The position numbers were made by a program, and so were the translations under genes. Positions 53,273-63,922 of a stretch of 64,000 nucleotides of DNA are shown one piece after another (position 1 is the stretch's first letter; the number at the start of each line of letters is the position of its first letter). This DNA comes from Zygaena filipendulae. Taxonomy: Eukaryota; Arthropoda; Insecta; Lepidoptera; Zygaenidae. The notes beneath the pieces are model-generated. The model searched no databases. It was not told the origin of the DNA and saw only the letters and a list, made by a program, of their open reading frames with translations. The DNA is taken from positions 3,099,001-3,163,000 of the forward strand of contig OU015674.1 in NCBI GenBank assembly GCA_907165275.2. Direction: 5' to 3'.

Positions 53273-53390
53273 ATCTCTGTGTATTTTTATTTATTTGAAA
53301 AATAAAAAAATATGTGTCTAATGATTTTTAATTTTCTAAAAGACGGACTAATTAAAATTTTGATTTTCAAAAGTTGTCGACATCCCTATT
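52773..53390 (+). mobile_element. MITE family 1 (CRE-palindrome MITE), copy E, split by a LINE
   Basis: The left half runs to ACTTTAATGCGC (52982) and the right half resumes at TCTCTGTGTATTTTTATTTA (about 53273), ending AGTTGTCGACATCCCTATT. Two intact TGACGTCA sites are near 52900 and 52947. Confidence 0.8.
52983..53272 (+). mobile_element. 5'-truncated LINE tail with expanded tetranucleotide array
   Basis: ATTTATTTATCTATGGGCCC ATGTTGCCTGATAAC is a LINE 3' end. It is followed by AAAT repeats (53106-53154), GAAT repeats (53154-53201), inverted ATTC repeats (53202-53229), ACGTACGT and more AAAT repeats (to 53273). Confidence 0.75.
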
Positions 53391-53407
53391 GAAGTTCTTA
53401 TTTATTT

Positions 53408-53556
53408 TCTAGCAGTTCTCTGCGACTTCGTCCACGTGAATTTCGAGTTTCTCTCGGGAGCTCTCGGTCCGGGATACAAAGTTTTAATATATTCTATACG
53501 TGTGCCAATTTTCATGTTAATTTGTTAAGCCGTTTATGGTTGATCGAGTACCTAAC
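53408..53556 (-). mobile_element. Worn Helitron
   Basis: CTAGCAGTTCTCTGCGACTT.. GGGAGCTCTCGGTCCGGGAT.. TAAGCCGTTTATGGTTG. The CGCGG hairpin is mostly lost. Confidence 0.5.
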
Positions 53557-53736
53557 AGTGATCCAAAAATCTTTTAAACTTTCTCAATATTTTAAGTAAT
53601 TATAGAATTTGTTGTAAAACACAGCACAAGGGTAATCTCTGCCTTTTTACCAACTATTAAATGAGTCTGTCAGTATGAAATTATTATTTATTTAGGTATT
53701 TATGTGCTTTTCGTTCTTTTTTTATGGACTTTCGTA

Positions 53737-54065
53737 TTTAATGCATTTAGCCAGTTTCAAGTAAAATTAAAAAAAAAAATGTATTTTCTATTAAAATGCT
53801 TAGTTGTACGGTTTGAAATTGCAAGCCACGGTACTATAGCTTGCAAGAACTTTCTCGGAGCTCTTGGAGGAAACAGAAGAAATCAGCTCGAAATGTCATA
53901 TTATAATATCTTCTTGAGCACATAAAAACCGTCACTGTGAAAATTATTGTCCAATACAGCATTATAACACAATAAAATAAATTTTATCAATTTTTTATCG
54001 ACATGAAAATAAATGACCAAACCGTCATCTTTGATTCCCGCCAAAAAACTTATTTATCTAATTTA
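53737..54065 (+). repeat. Diverged duplicate segment, copy 2
   Basis: It aligns with 4905-5245. The frame containing ACKNFLGALGGNRR here corresponds to VCKILLGLGALGGYRK there, with an in-frame 6-base difference. Confidence 0.55.
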
Positions 54066-54981
54066 AAAATTCTAATGCGTCACGGTGACATTTTCTTATT
54101 TCTCGGAACAAGATGGCGCGGAACGCCTTCCATTTTCTTCATTGAAGCCAGTTTAAAACCGTGATACCTAGTTATTTCCAGTACAAAGAGTCGCTTTGTG
54201 TTCACTTTGTATCCTTTGTGTGTGAGGATGGCGTATATGCACTACAAAAAAGTGTAATTTTCTCTCTTTTTTTCCGTGTAGCAGGAAAACACATTGTAAC
54301 GTAGATAAGAGCGACAAAGAAGTGGATGGAGTAAAAATTCGAAGACAAAATGTTAAGTTTTCTTGTCAGTATTATACTTTGTCTAAATAAGAAAAGTTTT
54401 CTAGTCTAAATAAGAAGACTTTTAAAGATTATTTCCTTATTTTTCCATAAAGAAAAATTCCATTTCTCGTTTCGCAGTTTCGGCTTTTGTGCAATAAATT
54501 AATTTATTGACATTAAATATTTGAAATACCATTTTCAGTAGGCCTGGCCTACCTACATATGTTTCTGTTTCTTTCCATAATGCATTTTCTAAGATATTTA
54601 AGAACCTACCTGTACCTAGTTAATATATATGTAGATACATTTAATAAAAGTAAATTTAAATCTTTTATGAAAATTCTCCAGTATTTCAATATTATAATAC
54701 CTACCTACCTATTAAGTACCTACCTATGTAAAAAAAAAATCGAAAACCGAAATGATTTTGGAATTTTTGTTTTGACTTTTTGTTTTATTTTTTATTTTTG
54801 TTGGATTGTTTGCCTCAAAAAATACTCCGTCACCTTCAGACGACCCTGAACCGCCACTCCTTGAAGTCCCAACTTGTTGGGTTACGAGTCCGCGTCACAC
54901 TTATCGAGTTTTACGACGCCATTAGTCTCTGACCTGTATATACCTATATATACTATCTGCAGGCACTGTACTTGTGTACTT
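54066..54981. other. AT-rich sequence
   Basis: No gene is recognised. A hydrophobic, low-complexity open frame (54559-54849) is treated as chance. Confidence 0.4.
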
Positions 54982-55171
54982 ACTTATAGCTGATTCCCGC
55001 GGTTTCACCCGCGGTAATTTCGGAGTGCCCGAGGGAATTAAGGATAAAAAGTACCATATGTCCTTCTCTGTACCCCTTGACAACGTGCGTGCATCATGAT
55101 GATCTATTGAACCGTTAATGCGTGAAAACGTAACAAACAAACTCACTTTCGCATTTATAATTTAGTAAGGA
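54982..55171 (-). mobile_element. Lep1-type Helitron
   Basis: ATTCCCGCGGTTTCACCCGC.. TGTCCTTCTCTGTACCCC.. TTTCGCATTTATAATTTAGT; full length with a worn terminus. Confidence 0.8.
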
Positions 55172-55217
55172 AGTATGGACTACCTACTGTCTTCCATAGA
55201 ACTTGGGATAATTATTA

Positions 55218-55513
55218 CTTACCGGCTGTTCCCCCCACAATAAATTCGGAGTTCCCGAGGGTATTCCGGAATAAAAGTACCCTATATCCTTTTCTGTATC
55301 TCTGAAAACATGTATCGTATGAAAAATTTAATGTAGTTTCATCCACGTTAATTGCGGAGTTCCTGCGGGGATACCGGGATAAAAAGTACCCTGTGTCCTT
55401 CTCTATACCCTCGACAACGTGCATGTAAAATTTCATGATGATCGGTTGAGCCGTTAAAGCGTGAAAGTGTAACAAACAAACAAACTCACTTTCGCATTTA
55501 TAATAGTAAGGAT
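55218..55513 (-). mobile_element. Dimeric Lep1 Helitron, copy 2
   Basis: It has the same fusion as 40340-40656: AAATTTAATGTAGTTTCATC, then CACGTTAATTGCGGAGTTCC. It is 47 bp from the preceding Helitron. Confidence 0.78.
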
Positions 55514-55982
55514 AGAGTAGGTGTCTATTATGTTTTTATTAATTAACTGACAGTCTAAATAGAATTTTGAATTTCATACCAAGGCAACATGCCTACGAAC
55601 TTTAGAATCTGTACATATAGCTATGTGTGACTAAAAATTTAATTTATTTGGTTTAAATAGATAGACGGCTAGCGGTGGCGGGGTGCATATACGTATAATG
55701 AAGCGGTTACCGCTTGCACGATTCTAGTCACGATGCATCCACTACTTTATGCATTAAACATTAGTTGCTATAAAATGAATAAATTACATTTAATATATAT
55801 AAGTAATAGAAATAAAGAAAAGAAAGAAAATACATTTATTTCAGAACAACACACAAGAAAACAAACAACATAAATAGTGCCTAATCTTTTGAAGACACAA
55901 TATCCCTTGCATGCTCTGCTGAAAGATGGTGACCACAGACGAATAAGAGAACATACTCACCAACTCAGCATTAGCTAAGTGT

Positions 55983-56191
55983 TAGCTAGTTCCTCGCAAT
56001 TTCATCCGCGATGATTCTAGATTCCCCCGAGAACTCTATATCTAGATGAAAAGTACAAATCCAATATCACTTAGTAGGTATACAGTAACTTTCTATCAAT
56101 AAAAAAGTTTTTAGAAAAAATTCAGTAGTTTCAGAAATTATCTTTAACATCCAAAGTTGTGAACTTACTAATTATAATATTAGCGTAGATA
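55983..56191 (-). mobile_element. Fourth-family Helitron
   Basis: GCTAGTTCCTCGCAATTTCATCC-like terminus, body TCAGTAGTTTCAGAAATTAT, left end ATTATAATATTAGCGTAGAT. Confidence 0.62.
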
Positions 56192-56512
56192 AACTACTAA
56201 GCATATTCAAATCAGTTATTATAATTTATTTCCCCAAAAATCACAACTGAAAATAGCTGTCACATTACAATCTAACGTGTTACCTTTTTGCCGCGTGATA
56301 CTATCTATATATTTCAAGAGCACAGTGGGCTACATTATTTGTGCCAAATGAAACTCGAATCGATAGTTATTCTGTCTGTGAATAGTAACAGGTCATCGTC
56401 TGTCTGTCACCCTTCACCCCCGGACCCCGGGGATTGTGTGACGGTATATCTATAATAATATATGTCGTCGACATCCTTGCTATTATTTATGTAAATGTAA
56501 ATGTGAATGTGA

Positions 56513-56620
56513 CCGCTTTTTCATGAAATTTTGCACTCACGTTGTACAGACAAGGGTATGGGGTGATTTTGTATCGGATTTCTCGCGGAAATGCGGGTGA
56601 AACCGCGGGGAACAGCTAGT
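56513..56620 (+). mobile_element. Lep1-type Helitron, 3' part
   Basis: Starts in the interior (TCATGAAATTTTGCACTCAC) and ends GCGGGTGAAACCGCGGGGAA CAGCTAGT. Confidence 0.75.
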
Positions 56621-56799
56621 TTTGTACACATAATTCGTATGTTTTCAAACGGCCTCAAGTTTTTATAATATCGGGGATAGAAAATGCGTTGTGGTAGGTT
56701 CTTCCATATCGAAAATCGGTACTACATATTTCACTTGGGTATAGTCATAGGTAGTTCAAATCTACCCTGAGAGAAAAATAGGGGCTTGTTCGGTAAAGT

Positions 56800-57055
56800 T
56801 CGCGACCGAAAAGTTCCCCACCGAAGATTGATCAACAGTATTTCTGCTACGGGTGTTCGGTTGAGCACCATATTTTGGTCAGTATACTCTCCCGTAGTTT
56901 GCACATTATTGACACCGTGCAGGGTCGGTCAATGTGCCTGCTGTCGCTGATATTGTGTCGCTAATGTTAGCGACACAATATCAGCGACTACCTTCGGGCA
57001 ACTAAGGGTGACCGAAACCTATTCGGTCTGACCGATTTCTCTCCGTGTAACCTAG
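56800..57055. mobile_element. Hairpin MITE with a perfect central palindrome
   Basis: Imperfect ends: CTGAGAGAAAAATAGGGG on the left, ATTTCTCTCCGTGTAA on the right, with GACCGAAA / TTCGGTC motifs between. The centre is the 46-bp palindrome 56943-56988. Confidence 0.55.
56943..56988. repeat. Perfect 22-bp hairpin with 2-nt loop
   Basis: Arms GTCGCTGATATTGTGTCGCT-AA and its exact reverse complement are separated by TG. Confidence 0.9.
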
Positions 57056-57774
57056 CACATGCCTAGCAAGTTGTTTGTTTTTAAGTCTCACTTTTTGCAT
57101 AGATCACACAACACAAATAATATAGCTCTTCTCTCGCGAACTTTGAAAAAGGAACTTCAATGAAAAATTCAAATTCGAAGTTTTAAGCTGAGCGCGCTAT
57201 TTCCTATTCAAATCTATCTCTATACTCGTTCGTACCTATAGACACTGAGCAAATAATCACTACGTTTTAAGAGTAAGCACTTCCATACTAATCGCTGATC
57301 CGATCTATGAAAGCATTTTGTGCCAACCATACCAATGCAATGTATGACGCGGCCATAGAAATTTGGTTAAGTATTCCAATGTTGGTAAAAAAGTTCGCGC
57401 ATAAATCCATAGTAACTTTTGGTTCAAGGGAGTGTCGCTGGCCTGCCTATAGGTACCAAACCAAAACCACAAACGAAATATTTTAACGATAGTGATTCAG
57501 TTTTTATTCGGAAATCGATTATTATTCAACTGAATTTGAACGCGCGTCAGGATTAAATAGTAACTAAAATCAAATATGTTAACTTAAACGGTTTTTTTAG
57601 TAAAATCATTTCGAAATCGGCCTCCATGTTCCAAAGAGGTTATCAACCAGCATTGCAATTCAACTCGCCCGCGCCAGCTCGACATTCAATCCTTCTCCAT
57701 TCTCCTTTGTGAATGAATACCTTGAGGTATTTGTGAATCTTTTGTGGAAGCACACTCAACCATACACAACTTAC

Positions 57775-57876
57775 AGAATAGTGCGTCTGGCGAGCTTTCA
57801 AAAGCTCTGTCTGCGTGTCTTTCAGACGGACTAACTTAAACACTGACTGTCTAGACAGAGAGTCTACATCCTCTAG
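57775..57876 (-). CDS. Candidate internal exon of an unidentified minus-strand gene
   Basis: On the minus strand CTCACGTTCCAG is a good acceptor, then 34 open codons starting LEDVDSLSRQSVFKLVRLKD and ending RQTHYS, then GTAAGT, a consensus donor. The exon is phase 0 at both ends. The peptide is charged and helical-looking, with codon use unlike the AT-rich surroundings. No partner exons were found in the window, so the gene is unknown. Confidence 0.45.
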
Positions 57877-58033
57877 CTGGAACGTGAGAAATGATAAGCG
57901 AAGACACATAGAACTTGCACTTAAGCGCTATAAAATTATACTGAAGTATATTCAAACTCTTCTTTTTTTTTCAAAAAAGTTTCAAACTAGTCTCGAACTC
58001 AAAATTCAAGTAAAATATAATGTAGAGTAATGT

Positions 58034-58264
58034 CCGACGCGGTTTCTTCCACGATAAATTCGGAGTTCCCGCGGAATTGTTCCGTAAAAACTTTGCCCCC
58101 CTTTTTCACCCCCTTAGGGTAGAATTTCGGAAAATCCGTTCTTACTTCTTATCATACAAAGAACACACCTTCCAAGTTTCAGATCTCTACGATCACCGGT
58201 TAAGGCTGTGCGTTGATCCGTCAGTCATTCAGGACAAAGCATTTTATTCATATTATTTATAGAA
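58034..58264 (-). mobile_element. Second-family Helitron
   Basis: GACGCGGTTTCTTCCACGAT.. CCCCCTTTTTCACCCCCTTA.. GCTGTGCGTTGATCCGTCAG.. CAAAGCATTTTATTC; the CTAGT end is worn. Confidence 0.72.
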
Positions 58265-58689
58265 GATTGTGCGTTTGTCGTACGTTCAATGATAATTCGA
58301 CTTATTCCTTTGTATCAAGAGCGGTTCATCACATCAACACAACATCATTTGCCACTGATTTCTACGAAGTGTGTTTTCGGAGATTCGTTAATTTCCAACC
58401 GATAGTGACGTTGCATTGACTATGGACAATTTTCCGAGTCACTCATCTACATAGGACCCTTGTCTCCTCGTTCACCCTCGAATAGGGGATGACGTCACAT
58501 CAGCGTTATCGGTGGATATCGATAGATGTCGATAAGCGGAATAGAATTAGAACTAATTAAAGTTATATCTTTTAGGGATTTTTGAAGTAAAACTTTTATT
58601 ACATCGGTACGTTGGAAAATAGTTACTTGTGCAATACAATTTAGGTATAGCTGATGATTTTCGGTATAACATCCTACTATCCTACTATA

Positions 58690-58904
58690 TCCTACTTATA
58701 TTATAAACGCGAAAGTTTCTAAGTATGTATGTATGGATGGATGGATGTTTGTTACTCTTTCACGCAAAAACTACTGGATGGATTTAAATGAAACTTTACA
58801 ATAATATAGCTTATACATCAGATTAACACATAGGGTACTTTTATCCCGGAATTCCTGCGGGAACTCTGAAATTAACGCGGGTGAAACCGCGGTGCACAAC
58901 TAGT
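58690..58904 (+). mobile_element. Lep1 subfamily Helitron with GGAT microsatellite
   Basis: TCCTACTTATATTATAAACG, ATGGATGGATGGATG, TTTATCCCGGAATTCCTGCG and a GCACAACTAGT end. Sister of 29228-29447. Confidence 0.82.
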
Positions 58905-60298
58905 AATATATAAGTATATCTGTTTATATAAATTACATATAATAATATAAAAGGGTTAATCTAAACCTACGGTAATTTTTGCGATTTGAGTGATGTAATC
59001 TCCTAAGACCTTCAACTGTAGGCGTATAAAGGAAATAGGTAGAATCCCCTTAATGGCTGTTTTTCTTGATTCGTACCCGGACAGTTCTGAATTTCTTCTC
59101 GGATTTATTAGTCATTATTCCAGATCTTGCGGACGTGTAAGTGCGTACTTGGTTTGGTTTATGTGATTGGTAAATCTTTACTGTACCCTGAAAAAGGTTT
59201 TAAGGCTTGAAAAAGAATGGTACCTCGAGGTCGGAGATTGAACACTCTGTCAAAACAGCACATTCAATCAAATAAAAAACAAACAGTAAAATTTATAGGA
59301 CAAATAAACTTTTTTTAGCTTATTCAAAAAAAAAAAAATACTACATGGTCTGACTTTATGTTAAAAAAAATCACCACATATAAATGCACCCTAGCTTTAA
59401 ATAGGCAAGCATAACAAACATTGGGGGTGTAGGCAGGGGTGCACCACCCTTGTGCCTTTTCCATGGGGTGTGAAATAATTGGTCGCGTGTTCATTCAACG
59501 ACTCCTAGTAGCATGCATGGCCAGAGTAAAACCGTGCCACCACTGATTTTAAGAACCGTTAGGTTTAGTGCTCCCGTATGAGGTTTTATAACAGTGGTAA
59601 ATTCACAAAACTGTGACTTATATCTCGTTAAAAAATTTATTTAAAAAAGATCAACCATATAACGACCAGATACAAACGCAAATTAAAAATAAATTAAATA
59701 AAAAGAAAGAAAACTGTTTTCAGCCTGAATTATTTGATTTAGATAGATTTGGTTTGGTGATTTTAGTAGCGGTCTATCTCGAGAATTTATTAATAATTTT
59801 GAGACACACTTAAAACAACTAAGTACCATTAAGTACCTAAAGATATTAAAATAAAAAGACTTTTGGTATGTTGGGTTGGATATCAATCCTGTAGAGCTTA
59901 TTTTTCGTGGAAATAATAATAATTGTATTCAAAACGTAGCTGCTAGAAAATGTCACAAGCCATTAAGTTCGCCACTTGTGCTTTTAATCGTGCAATAAGG
60001 GATGAAAAAATTAATAAATAAATAAAATAGTAACTATATTTTTTTATTAATTCAGCTATAGTTTTCGTTCTAAAAACTACTAGATATGCAGTGCAATAGT
60101 TCGGATATATTTTTTACGGTAAAATTTTTGAGGAAATATATATCTATACCTACTCCGAATAGAGCGTGAGGTGAATTATATAAAACGTCATTATAATAAT
60201 ATGTATTCAAATGAAGTGCATTTGACAATTATGGCACCCCACGTATCGCCACACGATATAACGACAAACTGCATTACTTCTAATAGTCGTGTGTAGTA
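58905..60298. other. AT-rich sequence
   Basis: No gene is recognised. A Lys-rich open frame on each strand near 59613-59886 looks like low-complexity chance. Confidence 0.4.
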
Positions 60299-60852
60299 CA
60301 GTCAGCACAAAAATATGACGTAAACACTTTTGTCAGTTATTGAACTTTACACAAATTTACATTTATTTTGAAATACGTGGTTTCGGAAATAAAGAATTTT
60401 ATCATGAGTTTTTTGAACATGGATGTTTTGATGGAGGTATTTGGATACTTTAAGAAGGGAAGTGTTTTTGAGAAGAAGTAATTTTTAATTGACACCCAGA
60501 TTAGCAATTATTATTCGTTCTTTGACGAAGTTGGGGATTTTGATGCTTTTCTCCGGGAGGGTGCTGCCCGAGTGGTGCGTTGATTCTGCCATTCTGTATG
60601 TTATTGCGAACTGCTTCTTATAGCGGTGGCGTTGAGTTGTTGGGGGCGCTGCATTCCGCCGAAGTGTTAGGAAGGTTTATTTTTAGTTTATTTTTTGTTT
60701 ATTTCTATTAGTAGTTTTATATTGCAATATGTAACACATTACGAGGCTGGCTTGGCGCATGAGCGTAAAAAGCCTCATAAAATAAATTATAAAAAAAAAA
60801 AACTATTACAATAAGAGTTGACGATACGATTACATATTTCTTATGTTGACTG
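60299..60852. mobile_element. Mariner-like element holding a poly(A)-tailed segment
   Basis: CAGTCAGCACAAAAATATG on the left and CATATTTCTTATGTTGACTG on the right are inverted, and both are flanked by TA. Inside, from about 60404, a short frame MSFLNMDVLMEVFGYFKKGS looks like an F-box start and stops at 60480. An A run follows AATAAATTATA near 60790, as in a processed transcript. Confidence 0.55.
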
Positions 60853-61319
60853 TACATACTATATTTTTGTGCTAGTAATCAGCTACCCAGGGGGTGATTA
60901 TGTCACAGTTATTTAAAATTGTATTCGACAATGACATCAGGATTTTTGACAACTGTATTAAGGTTTTACTTGAATGAGGATTAAGTACGGAACTGACCAA
61001 GTTTAATATGTACGATGTTTTCTAGCTTATGGATGCATACTTGTGATTTCCTGGAGTCTTGATCTAACGCTCTTTTACTAATGGATTATTTATCCTAAAG
61101 CATTTAATGAACATGACGTGTTATAGTAATAGAAGGAATCCATGAATAAAATTTAAATAGGTATAAAAAATGGTTATAGTGGTCGGAGTTATCCCAACTT
61201 ATCATCGTACGATCACCTAAAAAGTAAGTTTACTGTACCGGTAAAGTTACTTAGGTGAAGTTTTTCAATCGACATACCTATAGTACGGACCGCCAAGAGG
61301 GGATTTGTGGATTAGCTAA

Positions 61320-62715
61320 AGCGCGTCAGATGAACATAAGGGGGGTACCTTACACAATGTTGAGTACCTCCACCAAATATAGGCCCTCTACACTGGTGGG
61401 TGCGTCTAGAATAACCGATCAGATTAGTAAAAAAAAATCGATAACTCGAAATACTCGAGCGTGTCAGATTAAGATATGGTGGGTTAATTACATAGTGAGA
61501 AGTATGTATATGAATAATCTGACCATTTGAACGTGACGTAAGGGAGTTAGAGGATCACAAACTTGCAAAAAAAAAACGCAACTTCGACATTCTCGAGCGC
61601 AGTTGATTTATTTTTTATTTTAAAGTAAATAACTCAAGGATAGCGGGAAAAATATAATCTGCCGATTTTCATAAGCCGAAGAAACAAAAATCGTCTTCGA
61701 ATCGAACGAGCAGCTGCAGTGAAACATGTACCTATTCATATCTCTGTCTTTCTTTCCCTTTTACTTTTTCTCTATCTCTCACTCTCTCGCACCGTCCTCA
61801 CACTACTTTCCGTCGCTATAACGTCATCACAGTATATCACGGCGCTAAACGTGTCAAATTATAACTTTTTTTGGTCGGTTAAAATACATATTAAAATAAG
61901 TTAAGGTAAGTATTACATCAAACTATAGGTTCACCTATAACCTTACACTTTAATGTAATTATATATATATTATATAATAAAGCTCATCACAAAACAACGC
62001 GTTCATGTTATTATATGTAAAACGCTCTGGCTTGTTTGTGCTTTAAAGTTAGTTTGTGAATAATATTTTGTGAGCTTTTACATATTTCATAGAAATATAA
62101 AGTGTGTTTTTTGTGAACAAGAAATAGCTCATAAAGTTATTAAACTTACGTCAGAAAGAAAAAAAAATCTTAAAAATAAATTATAATTTTTGTTTCTAGC
62201 AGTCAGATTAATAATACCCCTCAAAATTATTGTCAGATTTTAAGCCAACATAACTTGGAGTGTAAGCTGAACCTTCTGTAAAATAATCTGACACGCTCGA
62301 GTATTTCAAAATTGAGATTTTTTTTTGCATTTTAAAAAATTCGCTACTACCTTGCGTCACCTCCAAATTGGCAGATTTTCGAAGGGGAGCATTTTTAGGG
62401 CTCACTTAACATCCCCTTTGAATATCTGACGCGCTGGAGTAAATGTTTTTTTTTTTTTTCATTTTCTCCCCTTCCGGATGGCCACTCCCACCACGCAAAT
62501 CGGCAGATGAATATATTTTCGATATCAAAGACACCTTGGAGTATCTAAACTACAATATCTGACGCGCTCGAGTATTTCCATTTTAATATTTTTTTTTACA
62601 TCTTTGAAGGCCTGTAGAAGCTAAACCCACCGGTGAATGAAAAAATATCATATGACCTTATTTTGTTTATATCTCCTAATCTTCAAAACCCAATAGGTCC
62701 CAACGACGCTCGAGT
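61320..62715. repeat. Head-to-head array of ~138-bp modules
   Basis: Minus-oriented units have cores at 61321, 61450 and 61589 (for example AATACTCGAGCGTGTCAGAT). Plus-oriented units are at 62285, 62424, 62557 and 62704 (ATCTGACGCGCTCGAGTATT). Several modules also carry AAATyGGCAGATTTTCG. The array centre (61650-62280) is AT-rich with a CT-rich stretch and no gene. Confidence 0.68.
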
Positions 62716-62949
62716 CACTCCCGAATTAGCATCGGTATCTCCCGTACTACTACTTTAAGTTTATAAAGATCATTAATTTAGTTAAAAAACTTGTTTTTGC
62801 AGACTGTCTACTCATAAGAAGTTCTTTTTCATTACTCATACTCGGAAAGTAGGTCTGAAGTTGCCTGAGAAGCGAGTTGAAAGTAACACTTTTCAGCCCT
62901 AGGGAGAATCGCTTTCAACTGACAGCTGGATACTGCAGAAACTCAAGTT

Positions 62950-63000
62950 TTTTTTTATGTCATAGGGGGCATACTTACTGGCCAGTAGCACACCTAATGG
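62950..63000 (-). repeat. SINE/LINE tail fragment
   Basis: TTTTATGTCATAGGGGGCAT is the inverse of the tail at 52730-52756. Confidence 0.5.
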
Positions 63001-63092
63001 TTGATTTATGTAAAATAAAATTCACTCATTTTTTTCTTTAGCTAATTCCTATTTTTATTTTGACTTTCCTTGCATTCGTAATGAAAAGCACA

Positions 63093-63214
63093 GTGTTATC
63101 CTCGGGAGAAAGACTTATTTAGTCCCTCGATCTATTGGCTGGATTTCGCTACGCTCGGGCGCCAAACCCCGTCTCGGGACTAAATAAGTTACTTTCACTC
63201 CTAGGATAACAATG
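63093..63214. mobile_element. Hairpin MITE with TGTTATCCT ends
   Basis: GTGTTATCCTCGGGAG.. CTTATTTAGTCCC is answered by GGGACTAAATAAG.. CTCCTAGGATAACAA. The total is about 122 bp. Confidence 0.65.
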
Positions 63215-63690
63215 TACTATTTCGTATTGATAATTTTGTAAGTAAATTAATAGTAACTTTAACATCATCATAAATAACTTAAGTTTTATTGGCGTAAGTA
63301 ATTAACCTTTCAAGAAACTCAACCCATCAATCAACAGCTTTTTGCTCTAGTAATTATTCGCAATGTAATTTGTCAAGCTCACTACCGACAGTCTCGTGTG
63401 GTCTCGTATTTCAGTAGGTACCAAACTTCATTAGAGCTATATTAACTTAACTGAGTGTAGGGTAGTTAAAATATAACCTCATTTTATGTTTCCATCGAGT
63501 GTTTTTTACGGGCGGCGGTCAAATGTATATAGACTCAAAGTTACTTAAGAGAATAAATAGTGTTACAGGAAGCAACATGACATTTTCGTGACGAGAGCAC
63601 TATTTGGATCTAGATTACATCACTTTTCATTACCTCTAAAAGAAAAATTATGGCATCATGTTAATTGCTTGTATTATCTATCTATCTGCT
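63215..63690. other. AT-rich sequence
   Basis: Nothing recognisable is present. Confidence 0.4.
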
Positions 63691-63696
63691 ATTGTT

Positions 63697-63845
63697 AAAG
63701 GAGCAATTCTTGTATAGATGTAAATATATTGTATATAATCTCAATCTCGGAAACGAATCCAACGATTTTCATGAAATTTAGTATGCAGGGGGTTTCGGGA
63801 CCGATTAATCGATCTAGCTAAGTACCATTTTTAGTAAACGGCGTT
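63697..63845 (+). repeat. Dispersed lepidopteran repeat (GGAGCAATTCTTGTATA type)
   Basis: AAGGAGCAATTCTTGTATAG.. TCTCGGAAACGAATCCAACG.. TTTCATGAAATTTAGTATGC.. GGTTTCGGGACCGATTAATC follows a pattern I recall as a common moth repeat. Its class is unknown. Confidence 0.5.
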
Positions 63846-63922
63846 TTTTTCCGTGTTTTCAGGCAATGAAAAATGAGTGTTTGGTACCGCTATCCAGATA
63901 TTAAAGAATAAATATGTATTAT

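Noticed and set aside
54559..54849. 96-codon hydrophobic frame
   Set aside because: AT-rich DNA codes Phe/Tyr/Ile by chance; no conserved motif.
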